Shown: positions 1 through 9,842 of the stretch, piece after piece
How positions within the stretch are numbered: position 1 is the stretch's first letter
Layout: each line of letters opens with the position of its first letter
DNA from: Serpentinimonas maccroryi
Lineage (GTDB): Bacteria; Pseudomonadota; Gammaproteobacteria; Burkholderiales; Burkholderiaceae_C
Assembly: GCF_000828915.1 (NCBI RefSeq)
Contig: NZ_AP014569.1
Location: 868,001 to 932,000, forward strand
Direction of reading: 5' to 3'
DNA length: 64,000 nucleotides
Notes under the pieces: generated by a model
The model's database searches: none
Seen by the model: only the letters and a program-made list of their open reading frames with translations
What the model was told of the DNA's origin: nothing
Program-made: the position numbers and the translations under genes

Positions 1-901
1 GCTCGAAGCGCTGCAAAAAATCCAGATAGGCCGGGGTGCGGCTTTCGCGGTCAAAGTATTGCGACACCACCATGCCCTCCACCGCGCGCCCGCCGCGCAC
101 GATCAGCTGGTCGGTCGAGGCCCACTCGGCGGCTTGCAGCGCCGGGGTTTGCGGGCTGCGCCGGGCCAGTTGGGCCAGCATGGCGGTGTCGCTGGCGCTG
201 GCCACCAGCACCAACGCATCGGGCTGTTGCACCAATGCCTGTTGCAGCGCCGCGTGCGCCTGCTGCGGTTGCAGCGGCCCGCGGTAAACCACCGGTTCGG
301 CTACATCCGCCCCCAGCGCACCGGCTTGGGCCAGAAAAAAATCGGCCCAACTGCGGGTGTAGGCGGCGTTGGCCTCGTCGCGGACCAGGGTCAGCCGGCG
401 CCAGCCGCGCCGCTGCACGGCGAAGGTGGCGCTGTGGGTGGCGTACAAGCGCGTGCTGGCGCAGACGCGAAAAAACAAGTCGTCGAGGCCACTGAAGTCG
501 TGGCTGGTCACGGTCGGCGAAACGCTCAGCAGCCCGTGCTCCTGGGCCAGCGGAATCCAGGTTTGCGCGATGCTGCTGGTGGCTGGCCCGATGACGGCCG
601 CAACTTGGGCGCTGGCGATGCGCAGCGCCACCTCGGGCAGCATCTCGGGGCGTTGGGCGTCGTCGAATTCCAGCAGCTCGAGCGCCCGGCCGGCGGCGCG
701 TGCCTGTTCGATGGCCAGCAGCGCGCCGTCGCGCACCCCAACCCCCAAATCGCTGATGGCGCCGGTCAGGCCCGCCAGCAGGGCCAGCCGCACCGGCGCT
801 GGTGGCGCACAAGCGTGCAACCCGACCGCCGCCAGCGTGGCCCCCAAGGGCCAGGCGACGGCGTGACGGAGCAGGCGGCGGCGGCTTGGGGGTGGGCTCA
901 T
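1..901 (-). CDS. Periplasmic ligand-binding protein, type 1 fold (partial)
   Basis: Three hundred codons are visible; the C-terminus runs off the left edge. Residues 1–35 form an Arg-rich N-terminus, a hydrophobic stretch and a Cys in LHACAPPAP, which resembles a loose lipobox, so it may be a lipoprotein. The rest reads like the branched-chain amino-acid-binding (Peripla_BP_6) family: VRLALLAGLTGAISDLG near residue 37, AAVIGPATSSIAQTWIPLAQ near 100, then SVSPTVTS, the usual first lobe with its ligand-pocket loop. The ATG overlaps the stop of the upstream c-di-GMP gene as ATGA, so the two are probably translationally coupled. No ABC permease is visible, so this may be a sensor subunit rather than a transport component. 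The ligand is unknown. Confidence 0.8.
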   Translation of the reverse strand, partial: MSPPPSRRRLLRHAVAWPLGATLAAVGLHACAPPAPVRLALLAGLTGAISDLGVGVRDGALLAIEQARAAGRALELLEFDDAQRPEMLPEVALRIASAQVAAVIGPATSSIAQTWIPLAQEHGLLSVSPTVTSHDFSGLDDLFFRVCASTRLYATHSATFAVQRRGWRRLTLVRDEANAAYTRSWADFFLAQAGALGADVAEPVVYRGPLQPQQAHAALQQALVQQPDALVLVASASDTAMLAQLARRSPQTPALQAAEWASTDQLIVRGGRAVEGMVVSQYFDRESRTPAYLDFLQRFE

Positions 902-3132
902 GGCGTTCGGCGATTCCACTGGCGCAGCCAAGCGGGCAAGTCGGCAAAGGGCATGGGGCGGGCGATGTGAAAACCCTGGCCTTCGTGGCAACCGATGTTT
1001 TGCAGCTTGCGCCACACTTGCGCGTCTTCTATGCCTTCGGCCAACACCCGCAGACCGAGCGTGGAGCCAAGCTGCGCGATCAGGGCCGCGATGCGCGCTT
1101 CTTCGCCGGTTTGCAGTTGGCGCGCAAATTCGCGGTCGATCTTGATGCGATCCAGCGGCAGCCGCTCGATATAGGCGAGCGAGGAGTAGCCGGTGCCGAA
1201 GTCGTCGATGGCCACCGACAGCCCAAGGCGGCGCAAGCGCTCCAAGATGGGTTCGACCACCCCCAGCCCCAGCGCCGCCACCGACTCGGTGATTTCGAGT
1301 TCGATTCGCCCGGCGGCCAAACCCGTGTCGAGCAAAGTCTGCTCGATCTGTGCCACAAAGGTGGGGCTCTTGAACTGCGCCACCGAAACGTTGACCGCCA
1401 TCAACTGGGGGGCCAAGCCGGCGGCGATCAGGCGCTGCATGTCGAGGCAGGCGGTCTTGAACACCCACAACCCGAGGGTGTCGATCAACCCCGACTGCTC
1501 GGCCACCGGGATGAAGCGGTCGGGCGGCACCATGGTGCCGTCTTCGCGCCGCCAGCGCAGCAGGGCTTCGAGGCCGATCACGGCGCGCGTGTCGAGGTTG
1601 ACTTGCGGTTGATAGACGAGGAACAACTGCTGGTCGCTGAAGGCGGCATTGAGCCGCGCCAGCAGTTCGGCGTGGTTGCGCGAGCGCTGCGCCATGGCCG
1701 AGTCGAAACACACCAAGTCGCCACGGTGCTGCAACTTGGCGTGCTTGAGGGCGATGGAGGCGTTCTTGAGCGCGTCGGCGCCCGAGCTGCTCAGGTCGGC
1801 ACCCGCGCAACTGCCCATGGAAGCCCGCACCTTGAAGGGCTGGCCGTCGATGACCAGGGGCGCATCGAGGGCCTGTTGCACCTGCGCGGCTTGCAGCAGA
1901 TCGGCGGTGCCAAACAAGCCAAAGGAGTTGCCCGCGACCCGCGCCACCAGCACGGCGGTGGGCAGCGAGTCGATCAGGCGCCGCGTCAGGGCCTGCAGCA
2001 CCCGGTCGCCGAAGGGGTGTCCCATGAGCTCGTTGATGCCGTTGAAGTCGTCGATGTCGGCCAAGATCAGCAGGTGGGGGGCAGCGTCGCTGTGCACAGC
2101 AGCCTCGATGCATTCGATCAGCCGGGTCCGGTTGGCGATGCCGAGCAGCGCATCTTGATAAGCCACCTGCTGCAACCGTTGCACGAGGTTGAGGTTGCGC
2201 AGGCAGGCGCTGAGGTTGACGCACAACACATCGAGCAGTTGCAGGGTCAGTTCGTCTTGCGTCAGGGCCGTGGGAAGGTAAATGGCCATGTCCATGCCGC
2301 GCTCGCTGCCCACGTAGAGCACGGTCTCGGAGTGGCCCAAGTGGTTGCGCTGGTGTTGCAGCGCTTCGCGCAGGCGCAGCAGCGCCGGGTGGCCATTGAG
2401 GCGCTCCAACGGCTGGTTGATCATGGCCGCGTAGGGGCCTGCGGCGGCCAGCACCATGTAGGGACCGCCTGGGGACGGGCCTTGGGCGCAAACCAAGCCA
2501 TGGGGCGACACGCCCAGCAAGGCTGCGACCTGCGTCAGCACGCCGTCGGCAAAGCGCTGCAAACCGCTCATTTGCATCAGCTCGGCCGAGCCGAGCACGA
2601 TCTGCTGCAGGCCGCGCCGGCTGGCCTCGATGGTGCGCACCTGCTCGTAGGCGCGCACCGCCGCCATCAGGGCAGAGACGAGTTTGTGCTGCGTGAGTTC
2701 GGACTTGGAGCGGTAGTCGTTGATGTCGTAACGCGCCAAGGTCTCGTGCTCGGGGGCGTAGCCGGGCTGGCCGGTGCGCAGCACGATGCGCGTGGCGCTC
2801 AGGCCGAGCTCGCGCCGGATGTAGTCCACCAACAACAGGCCGGCGTCGGCGGTTTCCATCACCACGTCGAGCAAGACCACGGCGATGTCGGCGTTTTCGG
2901 CCAAGATCTGGCGCGCTTGGGCTGCGGATTCGGCCCGCAGCAGCTCGATCGGGCGCTCCAACGTCCAGGTGAGGTCGAGCGCAAAGGCGGTGCTGATGTG
3001 CACGTCGGGGTCGTCATCGACCACCAGCACGCGCCAAGGCTTGCTAGGCGGCGTGAGGTCTTGGGGCGTCACAGGGCGGTCATCGGCAAAGACGAAGATG
3101 TCGGCCGGGTCTTGCAAGGGTTTGCCGGTCAT
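898..3132 (-). CDS. Response-regulator-like REC / degenerate GGDEF / EAL c-di-GMP protein
   Basis: A 744-residue cytoplasmic protein starting at ATG 3132 (MTGKPLQDPADIF). A receiver-like domain follows: VLVVDDDPDVH near 35 and VVLLDVVM near 85 with the phospho-acceptor Asp. A middle region resembles the DUF3369 sensor domain found in this architecture. The GGDEF domain has lost its signature (ARVAGNSFGLFG where GGDEF should be), so cyclase activity is unlikely. The EAL domain looks complete: GLEALLRW, VNVSVAQF, LEITES, IDDFGTGYSSL, KIDREF, VLAEGIED and GQGFHIARP. The expected role is a phosphodiesterase degrading c-di-GMP, with the dead GGDEF as a possible GTP-sensing or regulatory module. 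It is coupled by ATGA to the binding protein downstream, which suggests extracellular ligand input. Confidence 0.9.
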   Translation of the reverse strand: MTGKPLQDPADIFVFADDRPVTPQDLTPPSKPWRVLVVDDDPDVHISTAFALDLTWTLERPIELLRAESAAQARQILAENADIAVVLLDVVMETADAGLLLVDYIRRELGLSATRIVLRTGQPGYAPEHETLARYDINDYRSKSELTQHKLVSALMAAVRAYEQVRTIEASRRGLQQIVLGSAELMQMSGLQRFADGVLTQVAALLGVSPHGLVCAQGPSPGGPYMVLAAAGPYAAMINQPLERLNGHPALLRLREALQHQRNHLGHSETVLYVGSERGMDMAIYLPTALTQDELTLQLLDVLCVNLSACLRNLNLVQRLQQVAYQDALLGIANRTRLIECIEAAVHSDAAPHLLILADIDDFNGINELMGHPFGDRVLQALTRRLIDSLPTAVLVARVAGNSFGLFGTADLLQAAQVQQALDAPLVIDGQPFKVRASMGSCAGADLSSSGADALKNASIALKHAKLQHRGDLVCFDSAMAQRSRNHAELLARLNAAFSDQQLFLVYQPQVNLDTRAVIGLEALLRWRREDGTMVPPDRFIPVAEQSGLIDTLGLWVFKTACLDMQRLIAAGLAPQLMAVNVSVAQFKSPTFVAQIEQTLLDTGLAAGRIELEITESVAALGLGVVEPILERLRRLGLSVAIDDFGTGYSSLAYIERLPLDRIKIDREFARQLQTGEEARIAALIAQLGSTLGLRVLAEGIEDAQVWRKLQNIGCHEGQGFHIARPMPFADLPAWLRQWNRRTP

Positions 3133-3258
3133 GTATGCAATCGTTGAAGCTGATGGTGCGGGTTTAGGGGCAGCATGTAGTGGCGCCGATGCGGAGGTGC
3201 TGGATGGTGCACTGCGTGCATGTGCCAACAACACGCGCAAAAAGCGATTTAGCGGCTC

Positions 3259-3267
3259 ATAATAGCA
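3259..3267 (-). promoter_or_regulatory. Candidate extended -10 promoter for the REC-GGDEF-EAL gene
   Basis: On the minus strand the sequence reads TGC-TATTAT, an extended -10 element, about 120 nt upstream of the ATG at 3132. No convincing -35 hexamer is present at 17 bp. It stands out in otherwise GC-rich DNA. Confidence 0.4.
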
Positions 3268-3333
3268 TTTTGCGTAGAGGGAGTCTGCTTGCCAGCCCGG
3301 TGCAAACGCTGACTTTGAGTTAATATGCGCCCC

Positions 3334-3355
3334 GCTTACGCACTGCTTACGCACT
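3334..3355 (+). repeat. Perfect tandem 11-bp direct repeat upstream of the chemoreceptor
   Basis: GCTTACGCACT occurs twice head to tail at 3334–3344 and 3345–3355, in the intergenic region 70–95 bp before the chemoreceptor ATG. The 11-bp period puts both copies on the same face of the helix, as expected for an operator. Confidence 0.6.
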
Positions 3356-3361
3356 TTGCGT

Positions 3362-3382
3362 GCATTTGGGCAGCATTTGGGC
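3362..3382 (+). repeat. Second 11-bp-phased direct repeat upstream of the chemoreceptor
   Basis: GCATTTGGGC occurs at 3362–3371 and again at 3373–3382, also with an 11-bp period, just after the GCTTACGCACT pair. It lies 46–66 bp before the ATG at 3428. Confidence 0.55.
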
Positions 3383-3427
3383 TTTGATGCCCACACGGAT
3401 GTTTAGAAACGAAAGTTGGGAAACGGT

Positions 3428-4996
3428 ATGGAACATAGCTTGCAAGCGCCATCAAGATACGCTGGTCTGAGCGTGGGGGCAAAGTTGTGGCTTGGCTTGG
3501 TTTTGCTGATTTTTGGAATGGTCGGCTTGGTCCTGACCACCTCCATGCAGTCGCGCGCCATCACAGCTGAATCTGAGGCCGTGCTGGCGCAAAAGAGCGA
3601 GAAGCTGCAACTGGCCACCCGTTGGGCCGGTTTGGTGGAAACCAATGTGACTCGGGTTCAGGCGTCCTTTATTGCCTCCAACCCGACGCTGGATGCCACC
3701 TTCGGCGACTTGATTCCGCAGACCGTGCGAGAAATTACAGCGGTGCAGCAGCGGCTGGAAGCCTTGCCCTTGAGCGCCCAAGATCAAGAGCTGATGCAGC
3801 GCATTGCCCAGGGCCGCCAGGCGGTTTTGGACTCATTGGCTCGGGCGCGGCAGTTGCGAGAGCAAGGTCAGCCAGATGCCGCCATACAAGAAATCACCCA
3901 AACTTTCAACCCATTGGTCGGGCCGTACCTGAACAGTCTGCGTGAGTTCGCAGAGCTGCAGAGCAGCCAGCTGAGAGATTCGCAGGCCGGTTTTGCCGTA
4001 CAACGCGACCTCAACATGGCGCGCGCGTCTGCCATGCTTGGGGTGCTAATCCTGCTCATTCTGGCAGGGGCTTGGTTGCTGATTCGCAGCATCCGCACGC
4101 CCCTCAACGAGGTCATGGCCTTTGCGCAGCAGATGGCTGATGGCAACCTGGGGGTGAGCTTGTCGATCAAGCGCCAAGACGAGTTTGGCCAGATGAGCCG
4201 CACCCTGAACGCCATGCGCAAACAGATTGCGCAGGTGGTGGCCGACGTGCGCCACGGCACCGACGGCATCACGGCGGTGGCGCAGGAAATTGCTGCCGGC
4301 AATCAGAACCTGAGCGAGCGCACCGAACAGAGCGCGAGCAATCTTGAGCAAACGGCGGCCAGCATGGAGAGCATGTCGGAGGGCATCGGGCATTCGGCGG
4401 CTTCGGCGCGCACCGCCAGCGAGCTGGCCACGGCTGCGGGCCAGAGCGCGCAGCAAGGCCGCGAGGTGGTGGGCAGCGTGGTGCATACCATGAGCGAGAT
4501 CCAGCAAGCGTCGAAAAAAATCAGCGAAATCATCTCCGTCATCGACGGCATCGCGTTTCAGACCAATATCTTGGCGCTCAACGCCGCAGTCGAGGCAGCG
4601 CGGGCGGGTGAAGCCGGGCGCGGTTTTGCGGTCGTGGCCTCCGAAGTGCGCTCGCTGGCTGGGCGCAGCGCCGAAGCGGCCAAAGAGATCAAGGTGTTGA
4701 TCAACAACAGCGTCGATCGGGTCGGGGCGGGCGTGGGTCTGGTGAACCAAGCGGGTGAATCGATCCAGGCCATCGTCGAACAGGTCGAGCGCGTGCGCGA
4801 TGTGGTGGCCGAAATATCGAGCGCCTCGGGCGAGCAGGCCGAAGGCGTGGCGCAGATCAACGCCGCAGTCAGCCAGCTCGATCAGATGACGCAGCAAAAC
4901 GCGGCGCTGGTCGAGCAAAGTGCAGCCGCTGCTGCAGCCATGAGCGAGCAGGCGCGCGCGCTCTCGGAAGTGGTGTGCCGCTTCCGGCTCGAATAA
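3428..4996 (+). CDS. Methyl-accepting chemotaxis protein
   Basis: A 522-residue inner-membrane chemoreceptor. TM1 is at about residues 19–39 (AKLWLGLVLLIFGMVGLVL), followed by a periplasmic helical ligand-binding region of about 150 residues, TM2 near 191–212, a HAMP linker, and a long coiled-coil signalling domain. The highly conserved hairpin tip is intact (FQTNILALNAAVEAARAGEA then GRGFAVVASEVRSLAGRSA) and would contact CheA and CheW. There is no C-terminal NWETF-type pentapeptide, so CheR/CheB may act without tethering. ATG 3428 is chosen over an in-frame TTG four codons upstream because TM1 spacing fits and the ATG is canonical. No che or fli genes are adjacent, so it is an orphan receptor. 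The ligand is unknown. Confidence 0.93.
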   Translation: MEHSLQAPSRYAGLSVGAKLWLGLVLLIFGMVGLVLTTSMQSRAITAESEAVLAQKSEKLQLATRWAGLVETNVTRVQASFIASNPTLDATFGDLIPQTVREITAVQQRLEALPLSAQDQELMQRIAQGRQAVLDSLARARQLREQGQPDAAIQEITQTFNPLVGPYLNSLREFAELQSSQLRDSQAGFAVQRDLNMARASAMLGVLILLILAGAWLLIRSIRTPLNEVMAFAQQMADGNLGVSLSIKRQDEFGQMSRTLNAMRKQIAQVVADVRHGTDGITAVAQEIAAGNQNLSERTEQSASNLEQTAASMESMSEGIGHSAASARTASELATAAGQSAQQGREVVGSVVHTMSEIQQASKKISEIISVIDGIAFQTNILALNAAVEAARAGEAGRGFAVVASEVRSLAGRSAEAAKEIKVLINNSVDRVGAGVGLVNQAGESIQAIVEQVERVRDVVAEISSASGEQAEGVAQINAAVSQLDQMTQQNAALVEQSAAAAAAMSEQARALSEVVCRFRLE

Positions 4997-5032
4997 GCTT
5001 GATTTGTTGCGTTGTTCCCGTTGGGCTGGCTT

Positions 5033-6157
5033 TCAGCCCCGGGCCTGCAAATCATCGGGCGCAGCGGGCGCAGCAGGCGCAGCAGGCGCGCTGCCGGCAG
5101 CAGCGGTAGCCGCCCATTCGCGCCAGACGGCCAGCAGCACCGCGAGGATGACCGGGCCGACGAACAGCCCGATCAGCCCGAATGCGCCGAGCCCGCCGAG
5201 CACGCCAAACAGCACGATCAGGAACGGCACCTTGGACACGCCGCTGATGACCAGCGGGCGCACCAGGTTATCGATCCAGCTCACCGCCAGCATACCCCAC
5301 AGCAGCAGGCCGATGCCGGCTGCAACATAGCCGGTGAGCAGCAGCCACAGCGCCATCGGCATCCAGATGAGAATGGCGCCGAACGGGATCAGCGCCAGCA
5401 ACGCGGTGGCCGCACCCCAAAACACCGGCGCTGAGATGCCCACCGCCCAATAGCCCAGCCCCGCCACGAAGCCCTGCGCGACCCCGGCCAGCAGCAGGCC
5501 ATAAACGACGGCGCGGGTGGTGTTGCCGACGGCATCGAAGTAAGCCTGGACGCGGTTGCCCAGTAGCCCGCGCAACACCTGGCGCGATTCTTGGAACAAC
5601 TGCTCGCCGTCGCGAAACAGGAAAAACGCCGTCAGCAGCGCGATCGCGAAGCGCAGCGCGTTGATGCCCAAGTCGCCCAGCAGGCCGACGGCGCGCGCGC
5701 CAAGCCACTGCCCCCACTGCTCGCCCAGCGCGGCGAGGTAAATGCCAAGTTCTTGGCGGTCGCCACCGAGTACCGCCAGCTGCTCTTGCAACCAAGGACC
5801 CAGCACGGGGACTGCGGCCAGCGGCTGCGGCAGCTCGACGCCGGCCCGCAGCAGCGCCAGCGCGTCGCTCAGCGCGCCCGTGCCCTCGCGCTGCATCATG
5901 AGCAGCAGCCACAGCGGCACCGCGACCAGTATCACGGCCAGCGCCATCGTCATGGTGAACGCGGCCCAGCCGCGCTGGCCGTTGAAGCGCCGCACCAGCC
6001 GCTCGTACAGCGGCCAAGATACATAGACCAAGATCGCCGCCCAAGCCACCGCGGTCAGGAAGGGCTGCAGCACGATCAGGCCGGCGAGCAGCAGCACGCC
6101 CAGCAGCAAAGCGACCAGGCCGTTGCGCAGCCAAGCGGGGGGGTGGACGTCTTGCAT
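5033..6157 (-). CDS. AI-2E family (UPF0118/PerM) membrane protein
   Basis: A 374-residue polytopic inner-membrane protein. Hydrophobic segments at about residues 11–45, 62–85, 155–175 and several more after 210 give the roughly eight-helix pattern of the family, with the typical central non-membrane block (GTGALSDALALLRAGVELPQ region) between TM3 and TM4. The conserved late motif VRPLVISGVSKVPFLIVLFG is present near residue 292. Family members are described as autoinducer-2 exporters or as Na+/H+ antiporters; the substrate cannot be decided here. The C-terminus carries an Ala/Pro tail. It is convergent with the chemoreceptor (36 bp gap) and 25 bp downstream of rpoD on the same strand, so it may be read through from rpoD. 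Confidence 0.9.
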   Translation of the reverse strand: MQDVHPPAWLRNGLVALLLGVLLLAGLIVLQPFLTAVAWAAILVYVSWPLYERLVRRFNGQRGWAAFTMTMALAVILVAVPLWLLLMMQREGTGALSDALALLRAGVELPQPLAAVPVLGPWLQEQLAVLGGDRQELGIYLAALGEQWGQWLGARAVGLLGDLGINALRFAIALLTAFFLFRDGEQLFQESRQVLRGLLGNRVQAYFDAVGNTTRAVVYGLLLAGVAQGFVAGLGYWAVGISAPVFWGAATALLALIPFGAILIWMPMALWLLLTGYVAAGIGLLLWGMLAVSWIDNLVRPLVISGVSKVPFLIVLFGVLGGLGAFGLIGLFVGPVILAVLLAVWREWAATAAAGSAPAAPAAPAAPDDLQARG

Positions 6158-6182
6158 GGGCGGCGATTGGGTGGGGATCAGC

Positions 6183-8597
<2,415 letters not shown>

Positions 8598-8852
8598 GGG
8601 CTAAACCCCGGGCGTTGATTGGGATGTCGGAGGTTCACGACCCGCCGACGAGCGTTGGGCCAACGGGGGTCAAGGAAAACACACACCCAACCACAGGGCA
8701 GGGCGTGCGGCACAAGTTGAGGGGGCGAACATTTGGGGTGCAGTCCTTGCGAAGGCTGGATTTCCAGTGGCCGAGAGCGTGGAGCCCTTGTTGCCCGTGC
8801 GAGGGCGTTGGCCGGTTCGGAGGTGCTGCTGTCGCACTTGTGTAAGCCGGAC

Positions 8853-8881
8853 ATTATACTGATTCAGAAACTTTCGCGCAA
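8853..8881 (-). promoter_or_regulatory. Sigma-70 promoter driving rpoD
   Basis: On the minus strand a TTGCGC -35 (8876–8881) and a perfect TATAAT -10 (8853–8858) are separated by exactly 17 bp. Transcription would start near 8846 and leave a leader of about 250 nt before the rpoD start codon. Confidence 0.8.
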
Positions 8882-9003
8882 TTTTCGCGCAATTTTTGTT
8901 GCGATTTTGGCCTTGGCAGGTGGTCGAACCGAGCAACGCCCGGTCTGATCACCTTTGCTTGTGCAGGTCTACAGGCATGCGCTTGAATCCGGCTTGTCAG
9001 GGA

Positions 9004-9036
9004 TTTTCTGACTTCAGGTTCAGTCGTTTTCTGACT
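9004..9036 (+). repeat. 10-bp direct repeat upstream of the FeeM-like gene
   Basis: TTTTCTGACT occurs at 9004–9013 and 9027–9036 (23-bp period, about two helical turns), roughly 80–110 bp before the ATG at 9114. It is a candidate regulator-binding site. Confidence 0.5.
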
Positions 9037-9113
9037 CATGTTGTGGCGCAGCAGGCATACAGTGAAAACCATGCAGGCCGCATGGTGCACCTGCAAATGC
9101 TGGAGCTCATGAC

Positions 9114-9836
9114 ATGATGACAATCAGCGATGCCGCAGGCGTCAGTACCCATGTTGCCATGCAACCAAGGCTGGTTGCCAAGGCCAACGTCGGCTCATTC
9201 AAACGAACCGAATACTGGCCATTCACGTTGCGATTGGCCAGCGGTGCGCAGGATATGGCCAAGGTGCTGGAAGTTCGGCACAGTGCCTACGCCCGCCATT
9301 TGCCAGAGGCCTTGACAGCCTCGTTGCTCGAGCCCGAAGCGCTGGACAGGGCCGATGGGGTGGTGCTGCTGCTGGCCGAATCCAAGCTCGACGGCGCGCC
9401 CATGGGCACCATGCGCATTCAGACCAACCAGGCGCAGCCGCTGGCGCTGGAGCAATCGGTGCAACTGCCGCAGTGGATGCAGGGCTTGCCGCTGGCCGAA
9501 GCCACGCGCTTGGGCGTAAGCCTAGACGGCACAGCGAGGCTGGTTAAAGCGGCCTTGTTCAAGGCCTACTACCTGTATTGCCTGCAGGCTGGAATCCGCT
9601 ACATGGTCATCACGGCCCGCGCTCCGTTGGATCGCCAGTACGAGCGCATGCTGTTCCAGGATGTGTACCCGCATCTGGGCTATATCCCCCTGTCACACGT
9701 ATTTGATCTTCCACACCGGGTCATGTATCTGGATGTGCAAAACGTGCGCCAGCGCTGGGAGGATGCCGGGCACGCTTGGAGTGAGTTCATGTTTTATACC
9801 GAGCACCCCGACCTGCATCAGCAAGCAATCGCATAA
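9114..9836 (+). CDS. FeeM-like N-acyl amino acid synthase domain protein (GNAT/LuxI-like fold)
   Basis: A 240-residue cytoplasmic protein. The block EVRHSAYARHLPEAL near residue 52, then a long loop and GAPMGTMRIQTN near 100, resembles the acyl-ACP-dependent acyltransferase core shared by FeeM-type N-acyl amino acid synthases, exosortase-associated acyltransferases and, more distantly, acyl-homoserine-lactone synthases. ATRLGVSLDGTARLVKAALFKAYY fits the central Glu/Arg and helix of that fold. The start is ATG 9114, with GGAG eight bases upstream. The gene stands alone, tail to tail (6 bp) with a GGDEF-EAL gene. By family it may make a long-chain N-acyl amino acid or transfer an acyl group from ACP, but neither substrate nor product can be read from sequence. 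Family assignment is by eye. Confidence 0.65.
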   Translation: MMTISDAAGVSTHVAMQPRLVAKANVGSFKRTEYWPFTLRLASGAQDMAKVLEVRHSAYARHLPEALTASLLEPEALDRADGVVLLLAESKLDGAPMGTMRIQTNQAQPLALEQSVQLPQWMQGLPLAEATRLGVSLDGTARLVKAALFKAYYLYCLQAGIRYMVITARAPLDRQYERMLFQDVYPHLGYIPLSHVFDLPHRVMYLDVQNVRQRWEDAGHAWSEFMFYTEHPDLHQQAIA

Positions 9837-9842
9837 GGCGCG

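Larger units (their letters stand above)
8598..9113. other. 516-bp gap between rpoD and the FeeM-like gene
   Basis: This divergent intergenic region holds the rpoD promoter (8853–8881), about 250 bp of apparently untranslated rpoD leader (8598–8845), and a pair of direct repeats (9004–9036) before the acyltransferase gene. I see no tRNA and no convincing protein-coding gene. Short open frames here have atypical composition. Confidence 0.5.

Noticed and set aside
802-3147. 781-codon open frame on the plus strand
   Set aside because: It is antisense to the REC-GGDEF-EAL gene, is rich in Arg, Gly, His and Gln, and has no recognisable domain. High GC content makes such shadow frames common.
5004-5434. 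Plus-strand open frames opposite the AI-2E gene
   Set aside because: They shadow the membrane protein gene and have no domain.
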